Origin: an uncultured Roseovarius sp. | GTDB lineage: Bacteria; Pseudomonadota; Alphaproteobacteria; Rhodobacterales; Rhodobacteraceae | NCBI GenBank assembly: GCA_947499555.1 | Contig: CANMOU010000004.1 | Span: 124,001-188,000, forward strand | Reading direction: 5' to 3' | DNA length: 64,000 nucleotides | Shown: positions 44,430 to 53,337 of the stretch, in pieces | How the letters are laid out: the number at the start of each line of letters is the position of its first letter | Numbering within the stretch: the stretch's first letter is position 1 | Position numbers and translations under genes: made by a program | Notes under the pieces: model-generated | Seen by the model: the letters and a program-made list of their open reading frames with translations, nothing else | Databases searched by the model: none | What the model was told of the DNA's origin: nothing

Positions 44430-45078
44430 GAGACGGCTCCTGCCCTGCGATCCCGGTCATGTCACCCACCGGACCCTGCGGATGCAGGATCGACGCAATT
44501 GCGCGCTCGGCGGTCACCCGCTCGGCATCCATTCGCCCCTCAAACCAGCTCAGCACCATGGCCGTCGGCATCGCAACAGCCAGACCCACCGCCGTGGTCA
44601 AAAGCGCAACCCAGATACCACCCGCCAGAAGCGAGGGATCAACCTGTGAACCGGCATCTTGCAGTGATTGAAACGCCTCGATCATGCCAAGCACCGTGCC
44701 AAAAAGACCCAGCAGCGGTGCCAGTTGCGCCACGCTGTCCAAAAGGCGAAATCCGCCTTCCAACCGGGCAAAACGCACCTCCGCCTCGGCCTGCAGCCGT
44801 TTGCCATCTTCCGGCCCGGACGCAAACGCCATTTCCACCACAGGTACGAGATAACTTTTCGACCTTTTCAAAGCAGCCACCGCTGCCGGTCGATCCCCCT
44901 GATCCCACGCCAAGACGGCATTCTGCAGAGCCTTATGTCGCCCCACACCGGCTACGGAAAACTGCCACAGCTTGTAGAGAACCGCCGCCAGCGTCACGAC
45001 CGAAATAATCAGCAGGATAACAACAACCGGTCCGCCCAGCGCCGCGATCTGCCGCAGGCTTTCAAGGATATAGGTCAT
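44422..45078 (-). CDS. exbB: MotA/TolQ/ExbB proton channel family protein
   Basis: A 218-residue protein with three membrane helices (VVVILLIISVVTLAAVLYKLW; LAPLLGLFGTVLGMIEAFQSL; GIWVALLTTAVGLAVAMPTAMVLSWF) and the conserved GLFGTVLGMI / ALLTTAVGLAVAMP motifs lining the channel. It starts within the stop of the upstream exported-protein gene (ATGA overlap). Core of the energising complex. Confidence 0.94.
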   Translation of the reverse strand: MTYILESLRQIAALGGPVVVILLIISVVTLAAVLYKLWQFSVAGVGRHKALQNAVLAWDQGDRPAAVAALKRSKSYLVPVVEMAFASGPEDGKRLQAEAEVRFARLEGGFRLLDSVAQLAPLLGLFGTVLGMIEAFQSLQDAGSQVDPSLLAGGIWVALLTTAVGLAVAMPTAMVLSWFEGRMDAERVTAERAIASILHPQGPVGDMTGIAGQEPSLA

Positions 45079-45512
45079 CCGATCACCTCAATCTTTGTCC
45101 GTGTATCTAGGATCAAATCGGCCTCACAGGCCGTCGCCGCCAGATCAGGCGCTTCGCAGGTATGCGCGCCGTTGATCAGAACTTTGCCCACCGCGTCACA
45201 GGCCAGACCCTGCAAGGTGAATTGACGGACCCTTGGTCGGCCAGGTGGCAACGCTCCGAAATCAAACAGGGTCAGCCGGTCGACCTGCCCCGAGGCATCA
45301 AACAGCACTGTTTCGTAGATAACCTTGTCGATCGGGCTTTGATGCCCGTTGAGCGCAAGGAAGGTCAGCGTACAACTGCCCTCATTGGATTTCACCGCGT
45401 TGAGTTCGATCAAGACAGCCTCATCCAGTTCCGTCTCCTGCGCCCCGGCGCCGGTCGCCAGTGTCAGGCCAAGCAAAAGGGCCGCAGAGGCCTTGCCCGT
45501 CTTTGTCATCAT
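45075..45512 (-). CDS. Exported protein of unknown function in the tonB-exbBDD operon
   Basis: A 145-residue protein with a signal peptide (TGKASAALLLGLTLATGAGAQ), acidic start of the mature region and a beta-rich body with four cysteines (GSCTLTF, GLACDAV, AHTCEAP, TACEADL), probably two periplasmic disulfides. AGGAG precedes two adjacent ATGs. It overlaps exbB by four bases, so it is an integral operon member. I do not recognise a named family; a periplasmic accessory of the TonB complex is plausible from position. Confidence 0.75.
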   Translation of the reverse strand: MMTKTGKASAALLLGLTLATGAGAQETELDEAVLIELNAVKSNEGSCTLTFLALNGHQSPIDKVIYETVLFDASGQVDRLTLFDFGALPPGRPRVRQFTLQGLACDAVGKVLINGAHTCEAPDLAATACEADLILDTRTKIEVIG

Positions 45513-45620
45513 TGTCTCCTGTCCATAAGGATCCTACGTGCATCGATGTCCAGATGCGCGCTCATCATAACCTTTGTTCCAAACCTGTCTCCACACCGGG
45601 CCATGAATGTCCTCATTCCG

Positions 45621-46748
45621 TCACTTGTTGCGATAAAGAAAGACCAGCCTCCGGCTGGTGCCATCAGGTGTTCTCGGGAAGGGGGCCGCCCGCCGGACCT
45701 GTGTCGTGGCGGCGCGATCAACGCTGGCCGAGCCTGAACTGCGAACGATACGCACCCAGGCCAACGTACCATTTGGGTTGATCTGAAACTGCACCCGCGC
45801 GGTTCCGCTGTCCGAGACATTGCCAACCGGAAACCGGTTCAACTGCACCAAAACCCGGCCGACATAGTTGGTTGTGCTCGCATTGCCCGCCCCGCCTGAT
45901 CCGACAAAACTTGTTGCCCCGGACGTGCCACGGCGACTGCCAAGGGTGATCTGATCAACACCGGTGCGCCGGTAGACATCCAAAGGCGATTCAATAACCC
46001 GCGCCTGTCGCTGCTGCTCAACATATTCGGTGGCACCCAGCGCTTCGGTACTTGGCCGCTCGGTCGGCGGGCGCAAGGATCGCGTCACCGCCGCCAGCGA
46101 CAGATCTTCGCTTTGGTCAGAGGCGGCTTCATCAGGCGCGTCCGGTCTTGCGGTCACCACGATATCAGGCGAGTCAGTGTCAACCACCTCGACATCCGGG
46201 GACGCCTCAGCGGGCTCTGACGGCAGAAGCTCTGCCGCCTCCGGCGTCACGACATCAGGAGTGACGGCCGCGGTTGTCTCCGGCTCCGCCACCTCTGGCA
46301 CGGCCTCGGGTGTTGCCTCATCGCTCGGCACATCATCCGGCTGCAGCGCGGCCAGTTCCCCGATGTTTTCCGCGTCATCGCCGGATTGCTCCTGCTCTTC
46401 GGCAGCATCGGGAACGCCTTCGCTCAAATCCTCTGCATCAGCCACAACATCCGACGCTGCCGCAGCATCAGGGGTCAGCGTATCCTGCGGATTATCCGAG
46501 GCCACCTGCGCATTCGATGTTGCCTCTGTCACATCAACCGGGTCGGATGGGGTTACCTCGGGTGGCTCTGCTGCCTGGGCGGGCTCGACAAAATCCTCAA
46601 ACGCACCACCGGTATCGGCCACATCCGTATCCGTCCCATCCGATGAGGACGGCGGGGCATCACGCATTGTCAGGCTAAGCCCCAACCCATGCAGGATCAG
46701 CGACAGGACAATAGCCAAAACAGCAACGATCCCGGAAGTTCTGATCAT
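45621..46748 (-). CDS. TonB-like energy-transducing protein
   Basis: A 375-residue protein with an N-terminal signal anchor (IVAVLAIVLSLILHGLGLSL). A very long acidic, Pro/Glu/Asp/Ala-rich spacer (about residues 30-225) replaces the Pro-Lys repeat of classical TonB. The C-terminal TonB domain (GRVLVQLNRFPVGNVSDSGTARVQFQINPNGTLAWVRIVRSSG...PFPRTPDG) is clear. First gene of the operon, about 110 bases before the unknown exported gene. No TonB-dependent receptor is nearby, so the substrate is unknown. Confidence 0.88.
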   Translation of the reverse strand: MIRTSGIVAVLAIVLSLILHGLGLSLTMRDAPPSSSDGTDTDVADTGGAFEDFVEPAQAAEPPEVTPSDPVDVTEATSNAQVASDNPQDTLTPDAAAASDVVADAEDLSEGVPDAAEEQEQSGDDAENIGELAALQPDDVPSDEATPEAVPEVAEPETTAAVTPDVVTPEAAELLPSEPAEASPDVEVVDTDSPDIVVTARPDAPDEAASDQSEDLSLAAVTRSLRPPTERPSTEALGATEYVEQQRQARVIESPLDVYRRTGVDQITLGSRRGTSGATSFVGSGGAGNASTTNYVGRVLVQLNRFPVGNVSDSGTARVQFQINPNGTLAWVRIVRSSGSASVDRAATTQVRRAAPFPRTPDGTSRRLVFLYRNK

Positions 46749-47097
46749 GTGTCAACTCGTTGCATGGACAGACAGAAGGCACTAACCCAGACCTTCTGGC
46801 GAAGATCTGATATCGTCTTTCCGATGATACTACTGAAGGACGAGATGGCCAGATTTCTCACTATTGCAATGCCCATGCAGGTGGATTTTCACGCACGGAC
46901 ATCTTCGGGAAACGTCGTAAAGCCTGTTTTAGCTGTGTTTGCGCAGGTGCAGAAGACGCGCCTACGACATCGTGATCAGAAACGATCAGGCGTGGCCGGA
47001 CTATCTTGTAGCCGCACCGGACCGCGCCCAACAAAACTTTTGGATTCCCCCTTAACATTCCTATATAGCGGCTCACCTAACCGATACGCGACAGACC
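46749..47097. other. Intergenic region between divergent tonB-like and rlmN genes
   Basis: About 350 bases without a gene that I can support. Short frames here have no ribosome site or family resemblance. It holds the rlmN promoter at its right end; no operator for iron (Fur/RirA/Iron-box) could be pointed out with confidence on the tonB side. Confidence 0.6.
47040..47067 (+). promoter_or_regulatory. Probable sigma-70 promoter of rlmN
   Basis: TTGGAT and TATATA hexamers separated by 16 bases, placing a transcription start about 25 bases before the rlmN ATG. Confidence 0.5.
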
Positions 47098-48279
47098 ATG
47101 ACCAGCACCGCGCCCATTACCCAAGACGTTCTGACAATCCCTCGGAAGCTTCCCGAGGGGCCAATCAATCTTGTCGGCCTGACCCGCGACAAGCTTCGTG
47201 AGACGTTGATCGCTTATGGCACGCCCGAAAAGCAGGCCAAGATGCGGGTGAACCAGATTTGGCAATGGATCTACCAATGGGGCGTGCGGGATTTCGATGC
47301 CATGACAAACCTCTCCAAGGCGTATCGCGCCGAGTTGGCCGAGGCATTCACGATTTCCGTGCCTGAAATTGTCGACAAACAGGTCAGCGCCGATGGCACC
47401 CGCAAATACCTTGTCCGTATCGCAGGCGGGCATGAGGTCGAAACAGTCTACATCCCCGAAGAAGATCGCGGCACGCTTTGCATTTCAAGTCAGGTCGGGT
47501 GCACTCTCACCTGTTCCTTTTGCCACACGGGCACACAAAAGCTTGTCCGAAATCTAACAGCGGGTGAGATCATCGGCCAGGTCATGCTGGCCCGTGATGA
47601 CCTCGGCGAATGGCCTCAGCCCGGTGTCGGCTCCGGTACAGATGGCCCGCGCTTGCTGTCCAACATCGTACTTATGGGCATGGGCGAGCCGCTCTATAAT
47701 TTCGACAATGTGCGCGACGCGATGAAGATTGCCATGGACGGCGAAGGCGTTGCCCTCTCGCGCCGCCGCATCACCCTTTCAACCTCGGGCATCGTGCCCG
47801 AGATCCATAAGACCGCCGAGGAAATCGGCTGCATGCTTGCGGTGTCCTTCCACGCGACAACCGATGAGGTGCGCGACAAGCTTGTGCCGATCAATCGCAA
47901 ATGGAATATCGAGGCGCTGCTCAACGCTCTGCGTGAGTACCCAAAGGCCAGCAATTCTGAACGCATCACCTTTGAATACGTGATGCTCAAGGATGTTAAT
48001 GACAGCGATGAAGACGCCCGCCGGCTTGTGCAATTGATCAAAGGCATCCCCGCCAAGATCAATCTAATTCCGTTCAACGAATGGCCCGGAGCGCCGCATG
48101 AGCGCTCTGACTGGACCCGCATCGAACGCTTCGCCGACATTATCTACAAAGCAGGCTATGCCAGCCCAATCCGCACGCCCCGTGGTGAGGACATCATGGC
48201 CGCCTGCGGTCAACTCAAGTCCGCCACCGAACGTGGGCGCAAATCTCGTAAAGAGATCGAAGCGGATATGAAAAGCTAG
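47098..48279 (+). CDS. rlmN: 23S rRNA (adenine2503-C2)/tRNA methyltransferase RlmN
   Basis: A 393-residue radical-SAM methyltransferase. The cluster motif [18 protein letters not shown] start, [13 protein letters not shown], the STSGIVP segment and the C-terminal second catalytic Cys in [10 protein letters not shown] are all present, so the methyl-carrying Cys mechanism is intact. It methylates A2503 of 23S rRNA and A37 of some tRNAs. Monocistronic. Confidence 0.96.
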   Translation: MTSTAPITQDVLTIPRKLPEGPINLVGLTRDKLRETLIAYGTPEKQAKMRVNQIWQWIYQWGVRDFDAMTNLSKAYRAELAEAFTISVPEIVDKQVSADGTRKYLVRIAGGHEVETVYIPEEDRGTLCISSQVGCTLTCSFCHTGTQKLVRNLTAGEIIGQVMLARDDLGEWPQPGVGSGTDGPRLLSNIVLMGMGEPLYNFDNVRDAMKIAMDGEGVALSRRRITLSTSGIVPEIHKTAEEIGCMLAVSFHATTDEVRDKLVPINRKWNIEALLNALREYPKASNSERITFEYVMLKDVNDSDEDARRLVQLIKGIPAKINLIPFNEWPGAPHERSDWTRIERFADIIYKAGYASPIRTPRGEDIMAACGQLKSATERGRKSRKEIEADMKS

Positions 48280-48374
48280 TCCTGAGCAACAGGCCTTTAA
48301 CCCTTTCACGATACTGAACTGACCGTCGCCACATGAATGTCGGCAGGTGAAAGTTTTTGTGAGTTGGGCACGCG

Positions 48375-49559
48375 ATGACGGAGTTTACATTTAGCGTCAT
48401 CTATTTGGGCAATTATGCAGATTACGATCCCGTAGACGGAAATGCCTCTCCGGGAGATACCTCTGGTTTGATCGGAACGTATTATGGGCCTGGAAATGCG
48501 GCTTCCGACAACATCGTTGAAATCACAGCTCAAGACAGCAATTCAGACAACCTTATCAATTCAAACGACCAAGCGTCCCCAGAAGCGGTCAGTTACGATC
48601 TTGGCTCAGGCCCGGTCAATACATTCTACGATTCCCTTTTCAATGTGCAAACAACGGTGACGTTTGCTCCTGGCAGCGGTCAACCCGACTACAACGGGAT
48701 AGGAGGTCTCATACAGACCGAAACCGGTGATCTTTTCTTTGTGATGATCGATGACGATGCAGGTTTCGGCGCAAACGCCCTCGACAACGTTGCAATCCAA
48801 TCTATCGGCATCAACAGCATTGATGCATTTGGCTCTCAACAATCGGCGACAGCGAGCGATTCTCAGGAATTTGTTCCGTGTTTCACAGCCGGAACGCTGA
48901 TCAAAACCCCGTTTGGGGAACGGCCGGTCCAGGACCTGCGCATCGGTGACCAAGTTCTCACAGTGGACAACGGCATTCAGTCTGTAACCTGGATCGGGTG
49001 CAGGCGTCTTGGGCCTGGTGCATTGGCAAAATACCCCAACCTCGCACCGATCGCGATAAAAGCCGGATCACTTGGGGACGGTGTGCCCGAAAAGGACCTC
49101 ATCCTTTCACCACAGCATCATATTGCCCTGTCCTCGCGGATCGTCCAACGGATGACCGGTCACAACGAAGTGCTGGTGGCCGCCAAAAAGCTTATTGGGT
49201 TTCCCGGAATACTGCAGCAGACATCAGCCTTGGGTGTCCAATATTATCACTTCACCTGCCCCAATCATGAGCTTGTGTGGGCAAATGGCACACGTGCGGA
49301 AACGCTGTTCGTCGGCGAACAGGTCAAGACTGCTCTGCACCCCCAAATAACAGCAGAAATGGCACACATATCTTCGGCCGCTTTTGAGGATGGCACGCCA
49401 AACGTTCTTGAAAGAGCAAGGCCGCTACTGAGCCGTATGTCCGTGGTGCAGCAACTTTGCAAACGACATGTCAAAAACGAGCAACCATTGGCGTCAGGCT
49501 ATCCGGGCGTTGCGTTTGCCAACCCGCAAAACCACTCACAAAACGAAGTGGCGTTTTAG
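48375..49559 (+). CDS. Hint-domain (Hedgehog/intein, Hint_2) protein
   Basis: A 394-residue protein. Residues 1-170 form an acidic, Asp/Asn/Gly-rich N-terminal domain without signal peptide. The C-terminal half is a Hint_2 domain: VPCFTAGTLIKTPFGERPVQDLRIGDQVLT supplies the nucleophile Cys, ILSPQHHIAL the block-B His, and YYHFTCPNHELVWANGTRAE the later motif. Such proteins are frequent in Rhodobacteraceae and may self-cleave and attach or release their N-terminal part; this has not been shown for most. No intein-style C-terminal extein follows. Confidence 0.88.
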   Translation: MTEFTFSVIYLGNYADYDPVDGNASPGDTSGLIGTYYGPGNAASDNIVEITAQDSNSDNLINSNDQASPEAVSYDLGSGPVNTFYDSLFNVQTTVTFAPGSGQPDYNGIGGLIQTETGDLFFVMIDDDAGFGANALDNVAIQSIGINSIDAFGSQQSATASDSQEFVPCFTAGTLIKTPFGERPVQDLRIGDQVLTVDNGIQSVTWIGCRRLGPGALAKYPNLAPIAIKAGSLGDGVPEKDLILSPQHHIALSSRIVQRMTGHNEVLVAAKKLIGFPGILQQTSALGVQYYHFTCPNHELVWANGTRAETLFVGEQVKTALHPQITAEMAHISSAAFEDGTPNVLERARPLLSRMSVVQQLCKRHVKNEQPLASGYPGVAFANPQNHSQNEVAF

Positions 49560-49719
49560 TCTCAGAGCAATCTGTGTCATACGCGTTGCTTAAAATTCTT
49601 CTTACTTGTTCTCACGCTGCCTGGAAGAATCCGCGCCTCTGCCCTAATTCAGGTCGATTGTTGCCACATCCGGTTTTTATCGGTGGTTCTACAACAGGAC
49701 TATCTAGGGTAACGAAACA

Positions 49720-49893
49720 ATGCCGAATACGATCACCGAAATCCGCGACTTCGTGCTGCGCGAACGCGAAAAAGCTCTGTCGGACCGGGAATGGAAATTT
49801 CGCCTGCGAGGCTATGGCTATGACATCCGCAAGACCGAGAACGGTTGCGTTGTCACCTCTTTGATTGGCGGAAGCGAAATCTGCGCGATCTAA
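49720..49893 (+). CDS. 57-residue conserved-looking hypothetical protein
   Basis: A small protein starting MPNTITEIRDFVLREREKAL and ending with KTENGCVVTSLIGGSEICAI, apparently a helix followed by a short beta-hairpin (KFRLRGYGYDIRKTENGCVV). Good codon periodicity for GC-rich DNA supports it as real. Ribosome site is weak (AGGG eleven bases upstream). It precedes mtnP by 90 bases on the same strand. Family not recognised. Confidence 0.6.
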   Translation: MPNTITEIRDFVLREREKALSDREWKFRLRGYGYDIRKTENGCVVTSLIGGSEICAI

Positions 49894-49982
49894 GCTGCTG
49901 ACAAAGGCCCGGCTCGCAACATTGCGCTTGAATTCTGCTGGTCTTGCCGCTTGTTTGACAAGCAGCCGGCGGAGGCAAAGCA

Positions 49983-50873
49983 ATGACACAAACATGTATC
50001 GCCGTTATTGGCGGGTCTGGCATCTATGAAATCGACGGGCTTGTGGGGGCGAAATGGACCGCCATCGAAAGCGCCTGGGGCACACCATCTGACCAGATCC
50101 TGACCGGCACGTTGAACGGCGTGAGCATGGCTTTCCTGCCGCGCCACGGGCGCGGACATGTGTATTCTCCCACCGCGGTTCCCTACTGCGCGAACATCGA
50201 CGCTTTGAAGCGTCTTGGTGTCACGGATGTGATCTCTGTCTCGGCTTGCGGGTCGTTTCGCGAAGAGATGGCGCCGGGCGATTTTGTCATTGTGGATCAG
50301 TTTATTGATCGCACCTTTGCCCGGGAAAAATCTTTCTTTGGCACCGGTTGCGTGGCGCATGTAAGTGTCGCGCATCCGACCTGCCCGCGCCTTGGTGACG
50401 CCTGCGAGACCGCTGCAAAAACCGCCGGAATAAACGTGCATCGTGGCGGAACATATCTGGCCATGGAAGGCCCGCAATTCTCGACTCTGGCAGAGTCCAG
50501 AATGTACCGCGAAAGCTGGGGTTGCGATGTGATCGGCATGACCAATATGCCCGAGGCCAAACTCGCTCGTGAGGCCGAGCTTTGTTATGCCTCTGTCGCG
50601 ATGATCACCGATTATGACAGCTGGCACCCCGATCATGGCGAGGTGGATGTAACCCAAATCATCGCCACGCTCATGGGCAATGCCGATAAGGCGCGGAATT
50701 TGGTCAGACTTTTGCCTGATCTGCTTGGTCCTGACCGCGCGCTTTGTCCGCATGGCTGCGACCGGGCGCTCGACTACGCGATACTTACTGCACCGGAGGC
50801 GCGGGATCCGGCACTGATCTCCAAACTGGACGCTGTCGCGGGCCGAGTTCTCAATGCAAAGGAGACCACCTGA
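49983..50873 (+). CDS. mtnP: S-methyl-5'-thioadenosine phosphorylase
   Basis: A 296-residue purine phosphorylase-family enzyme (AVIGGSGIYEIDGL, FLPRHGRGHVYSPTAVPYCANI, GPQFSTLAES, VIGMTNMPEAKLAREAELCYASVAMITDYDSW). It splits methylthioadenosine, a by-product of polyamine synthesis, to adenine and methylthioribose-1-phosphate. The adenine fits apt, a few genes downstream. Its TGA overlaps the ATG of the following LysE-type gene by one base. Confidence 0.95.
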   Translation: MTQTCIAVIGGSGIYEIDGLVGAKWTAIESAWGTPSDQILTGTLNGVSMAFLPRHGRGHVYSPTAVPYCANIDALKRLGVTDVISVSACGSFREEMAPGDFVIVDQFIDRTFAREKSFFGTGCVAHVSVAHPTCPRLGDACETAAKTAGINVHRGGTYLAMEGPQFSTLAESRMYRESWGCDVIGMTNMPEAKLAREAELCYASVAMITDYDSWHPDHGEVDVTQIIATLMGNADKARNLVRLLPDLLGPDRALCPHGCDRALDYAILTAPEARDPALISKLDAVAGRVLNAKETT

Positions 50874-51499
50874 TGCCGCTTGATCTCTGGCTGACCTTTG
50901 TGGCGGCCTCCACCGCGCTTCTTCTCATACCCGGCCCGACCGTTCTCTTGGTGCTGTCCTACGCGCTCAGCCAGGGCCACCGCGTCGCGGTAGCCAGCGC
51001 CACCGGCGTGGCCCTGGGCGATCTTGTGGCGATGTCGGCCTCGTTGGCTGGGCTTGGCGCGCTTGTGCTGGCGTCGGCCACGCTCTTTACTATTCTCAAA
51101 TGGATCGGCGCCATCTATTTGATTTATCTTGGAATAAAGCTCATTCGGAGCGCTCCCAACACCGGGATCGATATGCACCAAACGGGCGAGGCTCCGGCTC
51201 AGGGTGTCTTCTGGCACGCGGCAGCTGTCACTGCGCTCAATCCAAAATCAATCGCGTTCTTCATCGCTTTCGTACCGCAATTCGTTTCGGTGACCGAACC
51301 ACTTCTGCCGCAGTTCACGATCCTGGTCGCAACATTTGTGGGTCTGGCAGCGTTCAACGCGCTGGCCTACGCCCTTCTGGCCGACAAGCTGCGCAGGACC
51401 ATCGGCCGCGGGAGCATCATCACATGGCTGACACGCGGCGGCGGTGCTGCGTTGATCGGCATGGGTGTGATGACAGCGGCCCTGCGTCGGACGACGTGA
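50873..51499 (+). CDS. LysE/RhtB family amino-acid exporter
   Basis: A 208-residue inner-membrane protein with about six helices and the family start DLWLTFVAASTALLLIPGPTVLLVLSYALSQG plus ALGDLVAM. It likely exports amino acids or related small molecules; substrate unknown. The ATG at 50873 follows AAGGAGA and overlaps the mtnP stop; an extension inside mtnP is rejected. Its stop overlaps the next gene's GTG. Confidence 0.9.
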   Translation: MPLDLWLTFVAASTALLLIPGPTVLLVLSYALSQGHRVAVASATGVALGDLVAMSASLAGLGALVLASATLFTILKWIGAIYLIYLGIKLIRSAPNTGIDMHQTGEAPAQGVFWHAAAVTALNPKSIAFFIAFVPQFVSVTEPLLPQFTILVATFVGLAAFNALAYALLADKLRRTIGRGSIITWLTRGGGAALIGMGVMTAALRRTT

Positions 51500-52773
51500 G
51501 CGACGCACGCAAAGTTCTCATCCTCGGGGCCGATGGGTTTATCGGCCGTCATCTGGCCTTTGGCTTGCGCGATGCGGGGTGGGAGGTTCTGGCCTGTGCA
51601 CGGCGAACCGAGCGCCTCGCTAGGATGGGATTTGAGACGCTAAAGGTCGACTTGGCGGCCTCGCAGGCAACGAGCCCAACATTCTGGAAGGAAAACCTCA
51701 AAGACGTCAGCCACATTGTGAATTCTGCTGGCGTTTTGAACGCTTCAGATGCTGTCTACAAGGCCGTGCATTTCGATGCGCCATCGGCCATCTACACGGC
51801 CCTGCCGCAGGCCAAAGGCATCCTTATCTCTGCGGTCGGTATAGATGACAGCGAGACGGCCTTTGCCCAGCATCGGCGAAAAGGTGAGGCCCTTGCCGAA
51901 GAACATGGGCTTACGATCCTGCGCGCGGGTCTTGTCCTGGCGGATACGTCTTACGGCGGGTCATCGCTGGCGCGCGCCCTGGCGGCCTTGCCATTCATGA
52001 CACCGGTGGTCGGTGACGGCGCACAAGCCTTCAACCCGATCCATGCCGGTGATCTGGCCCATGCGGTCAACGAGATGCTGCATACGCCGCCTCCACCGGG
52101 TCCACAGGAAATCGGCGGACCTGAGACACTCTCGCAAATCGACATGGTCGCGACGCTTCGCCGCTGGATGGGGTTGCCGCCGACCCGTGTTCTGAAGCTG
52201 CCCTTGAGCCTGGCGCGGATCATGGGCAAAATCGGCGATGCCATGCGCTGGGGGCCGATTTCTGCAACAGCGGTGGAGCAGCTGAGCCATGGTGTTGTTG
52301 CCAAAACAGGACCTGCCATAGACAAGCTTGCGCATCCGCCGCGCGGATTTTCCCAATTTCTGTTTTCCCGCCCAGTTGGCACACAGGATCTCTGGCATGC
52401 TCGGCTTTACCAGATTCGGCCGTTCCTGCGGGTCGTTCTTGGTTTGCTCTGGCTGATCTCGGGCGTGATCGGTCTCACCCTGCCAGCAGAGGATTTTCTT
52501 CCCTTGGTTCAGGGAAGCGGTCTATCCGAAAGCGCACTCGTGATCTTTGCCAGAGCGAGCGGCATTGTAGATCTTGCCATTGCAGGCGCGCTCTTCCGAG
52601 GCTGGCGTCCCAAATTCATAGCGGGTGTTCAGGCCACGATGGTGCTGGGCTACACTGCCGCCTTCACCTTTCTGGCCCCAGCGCTTTGGTTGCTGCCGCT
52701 TGGAGGGTTGCTTAAGAATTTGCCGATCCTGGCCCTGATTGCTGTCATGGCGATACTGGAAGAGGAGCGTTAG
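51496..52773 (+). CDS. NAD(P)-binding SDR/NmrA-type protein fused to a DoxX-like membrane domain
   Basis: A 425-residue fusion. Residues 1-285: extended-SDR Rossmann fold (VLILGADGFIGRHLAFGLRDAGWEVLACAR), resembling NDUFA9/YbjT-type proteins. Residues about 290-425: four membrane helices of the DoxX-like family (LRVVLGLLWLISGVIGL...FARASGIVDLAIAGALF...). The GTG start overlaps the LysE stop (GTGA); a longer frame from 51100 runs inside the LysE gene and is rejected. The next gene, DUF2269, starts on the base after its stop, a partnership known in other bacteria. Function unknown. Confidence 0.88.
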   Translation: MSDARKVLILGADGFIGRHLAFGLRDAGWEVLACARRTERLARMGFETLKVDLAASQATSPTFWKENLKDVSHIVNSAGVLNASDAVYKAVHFDAPSAIYTALPQAKGILISAVGIDDSETAFAQHRRKGEALAEEHGLTILRAGLVLADTSYGGSSLARALAALPFMTPVVGDGAQAFNPIHAGDLAHAVNEMLHTPPPPGPQEIGGPETLSQIDMVATLRRWMGLPPTRVLKLPLSLARIMGKIGDAMRWGPISATAVEQLSHGVVAKTGPAIDKLAHPPRGFSQFLFSRPVGTQDLWHARLYQIRPFLRVVLGLLWLISGVIGLTLPAEDFLPLVQGSGLSESALVIFARASGIVDLAIAGALFRGWRPKFIAGVQATMVLGYTAAFTFLAPALWLLPLGGLLKNLPILALIAVMAILEEER

Positions 52774-53247
52774 GTGGATCCCTATCTTGTTGCCAAATGG
52801 CTTCATATCCTAAGTTCAACGGTCTTGTTCGGAACCGGTATTGGCACAGCTTTTCAGATGGTCTGGGCTATGCGAACGGACCGGGTTGAAACTGTTCATT
52901 CAGTAGCCTCCGGGGTGGTTGTTGCCGATTGGGCTTTCACAACACCCGCTGGCATCCTGCAGCCGCTCACCGGTCTTTGGCTTATCTATCTTGGAGGATA
53001 TGACCTGACTGAACCCTGGCTGGTGGCGACCTATGTGCTTTACGTGCTGGCTTTCCTGTGCTGGGCACCTGTTGTGCGCCTACAAATTCGTATTCGCGAC
53101 CTTGCGAAGTCTGCACTTGAAAAGGACGTGCCGTTGCCCTCCGAAGCCCGCACCTGCTACCGAACATGGTTTGCGCTCGGCTGGCCCGCGTTCATTAGTC
53201 TGACCATCATTTTCTGGCTCATGGTTTCAAAACCTGCGCTATGGTAG
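52774..53247 (+). CDS. DUF2269 family integral membrane protein
   Basis: A 157-residue protein with four hydrophobic helices (KWLHILSSTVLFGTGIGTAFQMVWAM, WAFTTPAGILQPLTGLWLIYL, WLVATYVLYVLAFLCWAPVV, WPAFISLTIIFWLMV) and the WLHILSS motif of DUF2269. GTG start directly follows the stop of the SDR-DoxX gene. The pair probably works together at the membrane; activity unknown. Confidence 0.85.
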   Translation: MDPYLVAKWLHILSSTVLFGTGIGTAFQMVWAMRTDRVETVHSVASGVVVADWAFTTPAGILQPLTGLWLIYLGGYDLTEPWLVATYVLYVLAFLCWAPVVRLQIRIRDLAKSALEKDVPLPSEARTCYRTWFALGWPAFISLTIIFWLMVSKPALW

Positions 53248-53337
53248 ACTGGCCGCAGCGGCGAAATACCGTCCTCCTTGCCATTCCAACCCGTATCCGC
53301 CAAACCGGGTTCCGGAATGACAACCGGAGATTGCCTG

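Noticed and set aside
46030-46785. 251-codon plus-strand open frame rich in Ser/Gly/Ala
   Set aside because: Mirror of the acidic low-complexity spacer of the TonB-like gene; its repetitive look comes from that spacer.
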